From Monodelphis domestica (taxonomy: Eukaryota > Chordata > Mammalia > Didelphimorphia > Didelphidae): 64,000 nucleotides of DNA. Positions 1 to 10,691 of this stretch are shown here, one piece after another. The DNA lies in the NCBI RefSeq assembly GCF_027887165.1, contig NC_077234.1, positions 190,225,465 to 190,289,464 of the forward strand, in the 5' to 3' direction. Numbering within the stretch: the first letter of the stretch is position 1; every line of letters starts with the position of its first letter. Under the pieces are notes generated by a model. That model saw only the letters and a program-made list of their open reading frames with translations. It searched no databases and was not told where the DNA came from. The position numbers and the translations under genes are program-made.

Positions 1-84
1 AACACCAACTAAGTATATCTTAAGGAGGTGGGAAGGCGAGTCAAGCCAATAACATATAAGATTGAACTAAGATCTAGAAAGCAT

Positions 85-330
85 GATGTAATGGAAAGAG
101 ATTGGACTTGGAGTTTAGAAAACCTGGGTTCAGATCTTGGCTATGATAGTTAATTCTGTATGACCTGGAGCATATTATTTAAACTTTCAAGTCTCGTTTC
201 TTCATAAGTAAAATAGTAATAGCAATACTTGTACCACCTGCTTCAGACTTATTGTGAGGGGAAAAAAAACCCAAACATTTGCCAAGCCTTATAGTAATAT
301 GTGAATGTGAATCACCATTCTCTGCTCTAA
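85..330 (+). repeat. MIR SINE
   Basis: The text follows the MIR order: a 'first third' (ATGGAAAGAG...TTGGAGT), GGGTTCAGATCTTGGCT box-B-like core, a decayed 'tgtgacc..' segment, TTTCTTCAT..AAAAT, and the TTATTGTGAGG tail. It is an old, diverged copy. Confidence 0.65.
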
Positions 331-352
331 TTTTAACTTTCCACTATCTCAT

Positions 353-515
353 GTTCTCTGTTTCTGTTCTCTTTTTCTCTCTCCCTCTTCCTTTCCCCCT
401 TGCTCCCTCTCTCCCTTTTGCCATCTCTCCCTTCTTCTTTCCCTCCCTCCCTTTCTCTCTCTGTCTCTCTTTCTATACACACAAATACAGATTATATATA
501 TATATATATATATAT
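353..515. repeat. Polypyrimidine tract and (TA)n
   Basis: About 353-478 is almost pure C/T on the plus strand, and 493-515 is a (TA)n run. The open frames here on both strands are low-complexity artefacts. Confidence 0.9.
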
Positions 516-954
516 TTGTATTCATCATACATTCATACAATATCCCTATGAAATATGTTAAAGTTCTTTATCTAGAAAGAAAAGTACTGGGATAACAAGT
601 GCCTCTTAAAGTAAATTGTTCTATTGCAAGACCAACAATTACCATAAAATAAGGTTTACTGACAGCCATTTGCCAGAGAGACAAATAAATGATTCACAAG
701 ACTTCTTTGGTAGTAACAAAAAAGGAACTTACATAGAGTAGAGGACTTATAACAGGAAGTTTTATTGAAGTAAAATAACAGGAAAGTTTAAGGAATTACA
801 TAAAGAAGGTATGATTTTTATAACACAGAAAAGCAGAGAAGTAGATGATTTACACATTTATTGAATAAAATCCTTTTGCACAAAAACTATAACGTGCAGT
901 ATGTCATAACTATGAGGCTGGGAATTGTTTTTTTAAATGTCTGTACAATTTTTA
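516..954. other. No recognised feature
   Basis: AT-rich DNA in which I see no repeat, gene or structured element. Confidence 0.5.
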
Positions 955-1150
955 ATAATAATTTTATGACATTTTGTGATCTATGTTTTCTTTCTCCCTC
1001 CCCTCATTACCCTTTCCCCAAATAGCAGGTAATATCATATGGGTTGTACATATGTTATCATATAATGCATATTTCCATGTTTATTATGTGGTGGAAGATG
1101 ACACATATCTCTTTCGCTAGAGAAAAATTTATGGAGGAAATAATAGTTTG
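955..1150 (-). mobile_element. L1 3'-UTR-like fragment
   Basis: The order 'tttctccctcccctc..', 'ggttgtacatatgttatcat', 'atgcatatttccat' matches the 3' UTR of other minus-strand L1 tails in this window (6560-6700 and 38510-38600). It is old and has no clear ends. Confidence 0.5.
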
Positions 1151-1577
1151 TGAACTGTTGTAGGTGTTATACCCCTTGTTGTACACCTGTTGTAGGTGTG
1201 TGTATGACCTTGTTGTACTAAGAGACTTACAGTCTTTTCTAAGCAATACTGGGAGCCTTCTGTTTTGTGGTTACATGGGGTGAGCAGGGAGCTTCTCAGC
1301 AAAGGAGATTAAAGCTTTTAAAACCTATGATTTCTAACTTAACATTGTTATTTAATAAACTATATTATTTCCTTCCTTCAAAGTTATTCTATATCTAAAT
1401 GATTCATTTGAATGATTAATTAGGTGTTGCTGCTAAAAGTAATTTAATTTCTTAGAATGTATATAAATAAGTTGGCTGATAGGCCTGGGTAAGAACTAGG
1501 ACTAGTTCTTTGCTAATAAAAATGAAATAAATTATTAAAGCAATGAATGGTATGTGTTTCTTAGAGATTTATTTTTT
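1151..1577. other. No recognised feature; short imperfect repeat
   Basis: A short imperfect repetition of TTGTTGTA/TGTTGTAGGTGT lies at about 1156-1215. Otherwise nothing is recognised. Confidence 0.45.
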
Positions 1578-1777
1578 TTAAACCTTTATCTTCTGTTTTG
1601 GAATCATTATTGTATATTGGTTCCAAAGCAGAAGAATGGTAAGGGTGAGGCAATGGAGGTTAAGTGACTTGCCCAGGACCACATAGCTAGGAAGTGTCTG
1701 AGGCCAAATTTGAACCCAGGATCTCCCACCTTTGGGTATGGATTTTATCAGTCCACTGAACTACCTAGCTACCCTCC
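1578..1777 (-). mobile_element. Marsupial tRNA-derived SINE
   Basis: Reversed copy of the family best seen at 13086-13293. The poly(T) side is at the left, then TTGGTTCCAA, GTTAAGTGACTTGCCCAGG and the box-A end CCACTGAAC near 1757. It is flanked by similar CTTAGA(G/A)ATT sequences at about 1558 and 1778, a likely target duplication. Confidence 0.85.
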
Positions 1778-1856
1778 TTAGAAATTATTTTTTACAAAAT
1801 GTAGAATGAAAGGTTGGATGTTATGAAAGTGGAAAAACTAAATGTAGATGATTCTT

Positions 1857-4657
1857 TTTAATTTGGTATAATCAAAATCATTCATTTTACATTTTGCAAT
1901 GTTCTCTATCTCTTGTTTGGTCTTAAATTCCTTCCTTTCCCATAAATCTGAGAGGTATACTATTCTATATTCACATAATTTACTATCATTTCACTTTTTA
2001 TATTTGTCATTTATTTATTTTGAATTTATCTTGATACACGGTGTGAGATGTTGATTTAATCTAATTTTTCCCATACTGTTTTCCAATTTTCCCAGCAGTT
2101 TTTGTCAAATAATGAATTCTTGTCCCTAAAGCTGGTATCTTTGGTTTATCGTACACTAGCTTGCTGAGGTCAATTACCTCAAGTCTAGTACACAGATCTT
2201 CCCTTCTGTTTCTTAGCCAGAACTATATTGTTTTGATGACCATTGCTTTATAGTACAGTTTGAGACCTGGTACTCCTATGCCCCTATCCTTCACAATTTT
2301 TTTCATTATTTACCCTGATATTCTTGATCTTTTGTTCTTCCAGATGAACTTTGTTATAGTTTTTTCTAATTCTATATAAAATTTTCTTGGCAGTTTGATA
2401 GATATAGTACTGGATAAGTAAATGAATTTGGATAGGATTGTCATTTTTATTATATTAGTTTATTCTACCCAAGAGTAATTAACATTTTCCCAATCATTTA
2501 GATCTATTTTTAATTGTGTGAAAAGTGTTTTGTAGTTGTGTTCATATAATTTCTGTTTGTTTTGATGAATAAATTCCTAAATATTTTATATTATCTAGAA
2601 TGATTTTAAATTGAGTTTCTCTTTCTAACTCTTGCTGCTGAGTTGTGTTGGAAATATATATAGAAATGCTAATGATTTGTGTGGGTTTATTTTGTACCCT
2701 GTAACTTTGCTAAAATTGTTAATTAATTACACTAGTTTTTTAGTTGATTTTCTAGGATTCTTTAAGTAGACCATCATATTATCTGCAAAGAGTGAGAGTT
2801 TAGTTTTCTCACTGCCTACACTTTTTCTTCTATAATTGCTATTGCTAACATTTCTAGTATAATATTAAACAATAATGGGCATCCTTGCTTCGCTCCTGAT
2901 CTTATTGGGAAGACTTCTAAGTTATCCCCATTGCAGATTATACTTGCTGATGGTTTTAAATATATACTTTTTGTAATTTTTAGGATAGGCCCATCTATTC
3001 CTTTATTTTCTAGTATTTTCAATTCCTTTTAAAAGGAATGGGTATTGTATTTTGTCAAAGGCTTTTTCTGCATCTATTGAGATAATCATGTGATTTTTGT
3101 CTGTTTTCTTGTTAATATGGTCAATTATGTGTATGGTTTTCCTAATGTTGAACTATCCTTGCATTCCTGGTCCTACCTGATCATAGTGAATAACCCTCAT
3201 GATCACTTGCTGGAGTCTTTTTAAAGCTAGTATCCTATTTATGACTTTTGCAACTATATTCATTAAGGAGATTGGTCTATAGTTTTCTTTCTTTTTGACC
3301 TGCCTGGCTTTGGAGTCAGTACTATATTTGTGTCATAAAAGGAATTTGGTAGAACTCCTTTGCTTATCCTGTCAAATAGTTTGTATAATATTGGGATTAG
3401 TTGTTCTTTGAATGTTTGATAGAATTCACTTGTGAATCCATTTGGCCCTTGGGATTTTTTCTTAGGGAGTTCTTTGATGGCTTGTTCAATTTCTTTTTCT
3501 GAGATGGGTTTATATAAGTATTTTACTTCCTCTTTTGTTAAAAAAGAGTTTTTGTACAAACAAAACTAATGCAACTAAAATTAGAAGGAAAGAAACAAAC
3601 TGGGGAAAAATTTTTTTTTAATAACAAAACTCTCTGACAAAGGTTTAATTACTGAAATATATAAGGAACTAAGTCAAATTTACAAAAAAAAAAGTCAAGC
3701 CATTCCCCAGTCAACAAACTAGTCAAAGGATATGAATAACCAGTTATCAGATGAGGAAATCAAAACAGGAGAAAGTGTTCTAAGTCTCTTATAATTAGAA
3801 AAATGCAAATCAAAACAACTTGGAAGTACCACCTCATGCCTGGCAGACTGGCCAATATGACAGCAAAGGAAAATAAGAAATGTTGGAGGGGATATGGCAA
3901 AATTGGGACATTAATGCATTGAAGGTAGAGTTGTGAATTGATCCAACCATTCTGGAAGGCAATTTGGAATTATGCCCAAAGGGCTTTAAAAGACTGCCTG
4001 ACATTTGATCCAGCCATAGCACTGCTGGCTTTGTACTCCAAAGAGATAAGGAAAAAATAATTGCACAAAACTATTCTTAGCTTTGCTCTTTGGGGTGGCA
4101 AAAAATTGGAAAACAAGGGGCTGTACCTTAATTAAAGAATGACTTAATTAATTGTGGTATCTGATGGTGATGGAATACTATCGTGTTGTAAGGAATGATG
4201 AACTGGAGGATTTCTATGTGAACTGGAAAGACCTCCAGGAATTGATTCAGAGTGAAAGGAACAGAACCAAGAGAACATTGTACAGAGAGACTGATACATT
4301 ATGGCAAAATCAAATGTACCAGACTTTTCTACTAGCAGCAATGCAATGATCCAGGAAAATCCAGAGGAATTTATAAGAAAGAACACTATCCACATCCAGA
4401 GAAAGAATTGTGGGAGTAGAAACACAGAAGAAAAACATATGCTTGATCACATGGTTTGATGGAGATATGAAGATTTTGCCTTTAAATGATCAACCTATTT
4501 CAATTATTAATAATATGGAAATAGTTTTTGAGCAATGATACATGAATAACCCAGTGGAATTGCTCATTGGCTCCAGGAGGGGGTAGGGAAGAGGGAAGGG
4601 GAAGAACATGAATCATGTAACTATGGAAAAATATTCTTAATAAATAAAAAAATAAAA
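1857..4657 (+). mobile_element. L1 insertion with 5' inversion (twin priming)
   Basis: The right part (about 3550-4657) is a direct plus-strand L1 3' end: ORF2 C-terminal region, 3' UTR and A-rich tail. The left part (1857 to about 3549) is the adjoining upstream ORF2 segment in reverse orientation. Its outer end (DYTKLK, near 1860-1885) is immediately upstream in L1 of the first bases of the direct part (near 3553). The pair is bounded by 18-bp duplications at 1839-1856 and 4658-4675 that differ at two bases. The reverse-transcriptase text is decayed: the active-site FADD reads FADN at 2778-2789, and the frame is broken. It is non-functional. Confidence 0.88.
2816..3559 (-). pseudogene. L1 ORF2 reverse transcriptase remnant
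   Basis: Two open pieces read as L1 reverse transcriptase. At 3263-3559 the text [20 protein letters not shown]...PKPGRSK is the fingers/start of the RT domain. At 2816-3022 the text SGAKQGCPLLFNIILE is the palm motif preceding the catalytic box. Stops and indels separate them. It lies in the inverted half of the L1 described at 1857-4657. Confidence 0.9.
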
Positions 4658-4676
4658 TAACTGTAGATAATTCTTC

Positions 4677-5831
4677 TAGATCAAAATCTGAGCATCTCAG
4701 CATCCCCGCATTTTCATGCCACCGTCATCAAAAATAAAGGGTGTTATATTAAGAATTAAGAGTTGTTCTTAAAGAGATGAAGATATTGTTACAAGTAATG
4801 ACTTTGTCACACACTGACTGTGTTATACTCTGCAATTCACTTAACTGAATTCTGTTGACAACTCTGACTATATAAACAGAGAAGATACTGATCTATGTTA
4901 GTAAGAGGAGAGCCCTTTTCTAAGAATTCTATATACTAATGAAATAACAGAGATGACGATTATATTCTATAGAAACAATTATGAGCTTTAAGTCCAATTC
5001 ACCAACATAATATGAATAATTCTGATTAGCCTGGGAAAGCAAGAGGGAACCCTCTTTTGAATGCATTTACCATAAAATACCAAATCCTCCAAAGTTGGTT
5101 TGCTTCAATTATGTAGGACTCAGATCAGAAGAGAAAAACAAAGTAATGTTATAAAGAAATGATATAAAATATATATGGAATCAGTGAAGAAATTAAGCTA
5201 TGAGATCTACTTAGATGAAGTCTAGATCACAAAACTTGGAGTATTTGGAAGAAAAAGTGTTGATTTTGCAAAGTGTTATTGTTCTTTCATTGCTAAACTT
5301 ACCTTCTGATATTAGACTACAAGAAGGTCTGAATTGATGGAAAGGGTTGGGCTTCAGTATCCCTTTTGTTTTTTCTTGTGTGTAATTAGAATTCTATCCC
5401 CAGATCTCTCTTTCCCAGTTTCCCATTTTCCTTCTTATGTTATGTACTAACATAGGGAGGGCATATTTTGATATAACCCCGGATCTTGCTCTCTCTTTTC
5501 CTGGAAAGGTGGTTGTGAAGATGTGGTGAGAGCCAGGCAGGAGAATTTTACTCAAATGGTCATACTTAAGTTTTGCATTTCTATTTTTTATTTCTTCTAC
5601 TTCAAATGATTACTAATAAATCTTATGAAATATAACATTTGAAGTTATTGGATATTAATATAAATTTTACACTGGACTTTTATAGACGGTAATTGACTTG
5701 CAGAATATTTTAGCTCTGATTGCATATTCTGATAGATGAAACAAATTCAATTATGATTTAACCAAAGTCACTCCTTGTCACTCACTGACTTTTGCTAAGG
5801 AGTGCATTTTGACATCAGGAGAAGTCATACT

Positions 5832-5835
<4 letters not shown>
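4677..5835. other. No recognised feature
   Basis: About 1.2 kb of AT-rich DNA with no gene or repeat that I can identify by eye. Confidence 0.5.

Positions 5836-5893
<58 letters not shown>
5836..5893. repeat. (GA)29 microsatellite
   Basis: An uninterrupted GA dinucleotide run of 58 bases, long enough to be polymorphic. Confidence 0.98.
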
Positions 5894-5896
<3 letters not shown>

Positions 5897-5965
5897 GCTT
5901 TGTTCAAATTTAGTCTGTAAGCTTTTTATCAAGTTTCCAAAACCTCAAAAAAAAAAAAAAGACTG

Positions 5966-6145
5966 AAGGTAGCTATTAGAGTACTGGCTCTTTACTCAGA
6001 GAAGTTAAGTTCAAATTTATAATTAATTAAATAATTATCAACCTTGGACAAATCACAACCTTTCTCGGCCTCCTTTCCTCATTTGAAAAAAATAAAAAGA
6101 AATGGCCTATGAAGCCTCTAAGGTCTCTTGTAACTTTAAAAGTAT
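5966..6145 (+). repeat. MIR-like SINE
   Basis: Shows the order 'gtactggctc', 'aagttcaaatt', 'accttggacaaatcacaacct', 'cctcctttcctcattt' and 'ggcctctaaggtctct' of a plus-strand MIR. It abuts a second, oppositely oriented copy at 6146. Confidence 0.65.
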
Positions 6146-6418
6146 TATTTGTTAAGGAAGGAAATAAGCATTTATTAGGTGCCTATGATGTGCCAGACAC
6201 AATTCTCAGCACTTTTGAGATATCTCATTTGATCCTTATAACAGCTGAGGTAGGTGCTGTTATCACCCTCATTTTACAGTTGAGAAAACTGAGGCAGAGA
6301 GTAGTTAAATGACTTGCCCATACACACAGGCTCATATATCTAGTATTTTGTCCAAGACTGGATTTGAACTTAGGTCTTTCTGGTTCCAGGACCAATACTT
6401 TAGCCATCCAGCTACCTA
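6146..6418 (-). repeat. MIR/core-SINE family copy
   Basis: Carries 'aagcatttattaggtgcctatgatgtgcc' style text followed by 'gagaaaactgaggcagaga', 'gacttgccca' and 'gatttgaact', the reverse of a MIR-type SINE. Together with 5966-6145 it makes a head-to-head pair. Confidence 0.65.
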
Positions 6419-6520
6419 AAATGAAATTCTTAGATGAAAAAAAGGGTTTTTTAAAATAGTGCTATGCTTGAATGCAAATATTAAAAGGACAGAATAGTTC
6501 TGTCTCAGAACTGTCATCTT

Positions 6521-6524
6521 TATC

Positions 6525-6563
<39 letters not shown>

Positions 6564-6897
6564 TTTTATGTCTACATAATTCCCTTTCTTTCCCTTCCAT
6601 TTCCCCCCGCCCCCACCAAAGGTGACTAGCAGATCCACTGGGTTGTACAAATGTTGTCACTTGATACCTGTTTCCAAATTATTCATTTATGCTAAAGAGC
6701 AATCTTTTAATACCCAAACCCCAAATCATATGCCCACATATACAAGTGATAAGTGATAAATCATATGAGTTTGTTTTGCCTTTCTACTCCCACAGTTCTT
6801 TCTCTTGATGTGAATATCATTCTTCCTCATAAGCCCTTCAGGGATGTCCTGGATTATTGTATTGCTGCTAGTAATAAAGTCCATTTCATTGAATAAT
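6521..6897 (-). mobile_element. Short 5'-truncated L1 3' end
   Basis: Begins with a T-rich tail grown into (TA)n (about 6529-6559), then reads in reverse the L1 3' UTR and last ORF2 bases ('cccacagttctttctcttgatgtg', 'ggattattgtattgctgctagtaa'). The flanks AACTGTCATCTT (6509-6520) and AACTGTCACTTT (6898-6909) are a near-perfect target duplication. Confidence 0.85.
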
Positions 6898-7302
6898 AAC
6901 TGTCACTTTTTAGATAGAATGCTAAATATCCCCATGTTAGCAATTGTTGCTATTAAGTAGTAGCAAAATGCTTGGAATATTTTAATGAAATCAAAATAAG
7001 TATATTATAATGTCTTCCACAAAGCATCATCATGTGCCAGGATTAATCTTTATCAACTTGATCGAAGGAAAGAACTAAAAACAATGGTTGCAATTTGCAA
7101 AGCAGTCAATTTAGGTTTGATGTCAAAAAGGACTTCCCGGCTGTGCTAAGGCAAAGCCCAAGAGCTTAAAAGATAGGTGACACAAATACATATTCTTTAG
7201 AACTGTTACTGCCTCATCTCAGTTGAAGACAGATTTCCCATGTGGTTTGGGCATGTTATTTTTCCCTTCCCCAAGGCTGTTATGGGATCTGGGATTTAGC
7301 TT

Positions 7303-7770
7303 ATGTTACCCCACCAGTGTCGGGGGCATAATCATTTTATTGGCCAGGTAGGCAAGTCCATGGCTAGGAATCTGGGCACTTGGTGGCATACACAGAGCAA
7401 GAGATGTAGGACTAATTCAGTAGCTGCTTCATCTACAGCACAGAGATTTTTCTGGGCTGTTATACCCACTTTGGGGATGATGGCAGTAATAAATTCTATA
7501 AGGAATATCTCTGTTATGGTTGAGAAATTGGCTCCGTTTGATACAATTCGAACCATTTTCTGAACTTCTAAGGCCATCTGCTCCCTCAAAGAGGACATGG
7601 ATTCTTCAACAAAAATAATCCTACAAAATCAGCTAGTCCTTGAGATGCTTATGGCCTCTTCTGGGAGTAGCTGTGCTCTTCTGAATCAATCTTGTTGTGC
7701 TTACCTAAATAGATCAGGTGAAATTGTTACAAATGTTCATGAACTCCAAAGAATTTTAAATGACATTTAG
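7303..7770 (+). pseudogene. Endogenous retrovirus env remnant (transmembrane subunit)
   Basis: A plus-strand frame, broken by a stop at about 7561-7563 and ended by TAG at 7768-7770, reads as the ectodomain of a retroviral Env transmembrane subunit. A hydrophobic fusion-peptide-like stretch lies near 7447-7500, a heptad-like segment follows, and then comes the position of the conserved disulfide loop. There the gamma-type motif C-X6-C-C is intact, with cysteine codons at 7672, 7693 and 7696, followed by an NxS sequon. Some surface-subunit text may precede 7303. No membrane anchor, pol, gag or LTR was recognised nearby. This is a decayed fossil; the retrovirus group is an inference from the CX6CC pattern. 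Confidence 0.72.
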
Positions 7771-7930
7771 CAAATTGCTTTAGAGACTCATGTGACATCT
7801 GATGATGCATGATGGAAAAGGACAGATTCCTTGGATTGAAAAGGTCCATTTGCTCCTAATTGCCAACAAAACTGTGTCAGTGCCAAAGTGGAAGAGCTGT
7901 CTTAGAGGAGGCCATAATTTGCTAATTGAT

Positions 7931-8644
7931 AATTTATTATATCTTAACTCCTAAAATGTAGAAAGTTTTAAAGTGATTCTTCCTAATGTTCACCTCTTTT
8001 CACCTTTCCACCAAACAACCCCTCATTTGCATTGTTTCCCCTGATTTGTTATGTCTTTATAGTAGCATTTTTTAAAAATGAGGTCATTTACACAAACTTT
8101 CAGTATCAATGGATGTTAAATGGGTATTAATTTTAGAGCCTAGGTACACACACTTTATCTCACTGAAATTAATGCTAGCTGAGGTTGACTTTACCAGAGG
8201 TTTTTCTGGAACAAATTATCATCCTTAGAGAGGAAAGACTGAAAATTACTGGTGCTCAATTCAGAGTATGATATATATTAAGCACAATAAAGAGACTTGA
8301 TAAATGTCTGTTTAATAAATAAACTGAATTGAAGCCAAAAATGGAATTAAGGTATATCTCTCTCAGTCCAGGTCTCTGAGAGTGTCATCTTTTGGCATAG
8401 TTGATGAATTCCTAACTTTCTCAACCTGTCCCACATAATCCATTATTCCAAATACTAAAATCAAAATACTAAAAATCTCAGAAAAGTTATTTTTACACGA
8501 CCTGACATTATTATCAGAGCAACAGCTATGGACATTTTCTTTATTAACCTTTACTTTGAGATAAATGAATATATAGAAAAAAGGGAAAAAGGTACTGTAG
8601 ACAGTGGTTTTCACCTATAAGCAATTTAATATCTAAAAAGATTG
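7931..8644. other. No recognised feature
   Basis: AT-rich DNA. A tail-like 'ataaatgtctgtttaataaataaa' at 8301-8326 could be the end of an old L2-type LINE, but the rest does not support it. Confidence 0.4.
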
Positions 8645-8850
8645 AAATGATGATAGCTTTTAATATGTTATACTTTTAAGGTTTAAAGCACTTTCCTAAG
8701 AACTATCCTAAAACACAAGTAACATAAAAATACTTTTATAGATGAGGAAACAAGTTTAGATAGAAGCAATGTGCCCAAATTACCCAGGCATTAAATGGCA
8801 GAGCCAGGATGTGAATTCAAATATTCTGATTTTCAGTCCAGTGAGAATAG
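8645..8850 (-). repeat. MIR-like SINE
   Basis: Reads 'gatgaggaaaca', 'gcaatgtgcccaaatta', 'ggcagagccaggatgtgaattcaa', the reverse of a MIR core and tRNA part. Confidence 0.65.
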
Positions 8851-9339
8851 TATGGGAATATTGTCACCATAGTATGGGGATATTGTCAGTAAAACAGGAA
8901 CTCACTCAGCATCATGTTAACCCTTGGAATTAATTCTTGATCTGTTGAGCTATGAAACTAAATCAAACCTAGGAACCCTCAAACAGTTAAAATTCTTCCT
9001 TAATACTAAATTTCACTTAGAAAAGCTGAGCAGGTATTCACTCAGTAAATAGAATCTGAAAAGAAGCACCACAAATCACAAAACTGAAGTTATAAGAAAT
9101 TGTATAGTGGGACAATACTTGTTGAAGAGAAAGGCAATCAGTTGGAATCAATGGAAACAGCAAAGAATTTCAATTAAGGCACCAAAAAAGTATAAACAAA
9201 ATCTGAAGTCAAGAATCAAGGTTTCTTCAGAATGTCACAATTCAAGGTGCCCAAGATTTAAATGGAAAGTCAGGGACCCAGATTGGAAATTTCAATCTAA
9301 TGATGTCTGCAAGGGATAAAGTGATACCCTGTTATTCAG
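8851..9339. other. No recognised feature
   Basis: A direct repeat of ATAGTATGGG(G/A)ATATTGTCA occurs at about 8847 and 8871. Otherwise nothing is recognised; the open frames here have no family resemblance. Confidence 0.4.
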
Positions 9340-9455
9340 TGAAATGACTGCATTTATCAAACACATCTTATGTAAGAGAAACTTCACTAAGCTCTGAAAA
9401 TACAAGGAGAGGTAGGAATATTCCCTCTCTTCAAGAAGCTTACATTCTAATAATG
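9340..9455 (+). repeat. Old dispersed repeat fragment
   Basis: The text 'gcatttatcaaacacatcttatgt', 'actaagctctgaaaatacaagg', 'cttcaagaagcttacattctaat' matches a repeat also hinted at 19730-19790. It is an old mammalian SINE/LINE family that I cannot name with certainty. Confidence 0.45.
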
Positions 9456-10317
9456 CCATCTTCTTTGTCTCACACTCCTCATTCCCAAGCTTTAGTATTT
9501 TATGATGCTGCCACAAATACTATGCCCTTGGCCCATTGGCATGATTAGTTCAGGCCAACTATGTCCATTCCTGACTCAATTATACCAATGAGGCTGAGAG
9601 ATTAGATATCACTTAGGACAAGACCCTTTCAAATATAGGCATCTATACCATCTCTAAAAGAGAGTAATTCAGCACCTACTTGAACACTAGTACTGAGGTC
9701 TACCTCTGATAATCTCTGTATGACAAGTTACTTAGCAAATATTAATTAGAAGACTGGACTAGGTGTTTTTCAAAATCTTTTTCAGCTTCAATAATTTACA
9801 AATCCATTAGTTTCCAATAATAAAAAAAAGAACTAGATTGAAGAATAGCCTAACCTATGGTTGGTCAGCTCTAATTACTAGAAAATTTTAAGCTTCTTAT
9901 GGGCTAACATTTGTTTAACTAAATCTTCACTTATTTGACCCAGTCCTTCCTCTGGAGCAATGCAGAATTAGTCTAATGGTTCTTCAATATTAAAAAAAAC
10001 CCACAAAAAAGCAAATATTTGAAGAGTCTTCAGCATTTCTAATCATTTCCATTTCCCTCAACTTTTTTTTTCTCAGTACACTTTGTTTTCAAGACCTAGT
10101 AAAATCTTTGTTACATTTTCTAGGATGCATTCTAGCTTGTCTACAGTTTGTCAATGATTCTATTCAGCAAACAGATGGGAAATCTGGCTTTGATTATTGA
10201 AATGCCAGCTGGAGTTTGTATTTCTATTAAAAACAGAAACAGAAGACATATTCTGACTGACAGTGTCCTCCCTGTTTTCTTCTCTCAAGATTACCTATCT
10301 TAACTTTATGCATTTTC
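9456..10317. other. No clear feature
   Basis: Possible very old MIR debris near 9705-9805 (reads like a decayed MIR tail). The rest is AT-rich with nothing recognised. Confidence 0.35.
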
Positions 10318-10612
10318 ACTGGCTGTCCCTCACACCTGGAAACCCAATTCCTCTTCTATACCACCTGACTTCTCTGACTTATTGAAAGTCCCAGTTAAAT
10401 ACTACTTTCTTCAAGATGTCATTCTTGATACTCTTTTCTTCTATTGATTATGTCTTTCACACCTAGATTATGTCATGCTTTTAAAGAGTAGATTATGTGT
10501 TGCCTCCATCTTTACTGTGAGTTCCTTGAAAGCAGAAATTGTCTTTTGTCTTTCTTTGTATCCTTAGCACAGTGCCTGGCACAATAGTGAGTGTTTAATA
10601 AATGCCTAAATA
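10318..10612 (+). mobile_element. L2 LINE 3' end
   Basis: Contains 'tgtgagttccttgaaagcagaaattgtc', 'ctttgtatccttagcacagtgcctggcac' and 'ttaataaatgcc', the characteristic L2 terminal text, preceded by matching upstream L2 sequence. Confidence 0.8.
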
Positions 10613-10691
10613 GCACATTTTAAAAAAATGATATCATTTTCAATTCTACATTTAATTTTCTTTTTGGGCCATTTTGTCAATAATTTATTAC

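Noticed and set aside
279..551. 90-residue plus-strand frame and opposing minus-strand frame
   Set aside because: Both lie in a polypyrimidine tract and (TA)n run; the low-complexity residues reflect base composition.
1160..1215. Possible short tandem or CRISPR-like repeat (TTGTTGTA/TGTTGTAGGTGT)
   Set aside because: Too short, irregular and without spacers; also the wrong kind of genome.
7332..7598. 88-residue minus-strand frame across the env remnant
   Set aside because: It is the antisense shadow of the plus-strand env text, which explains the sequence with known motifs.
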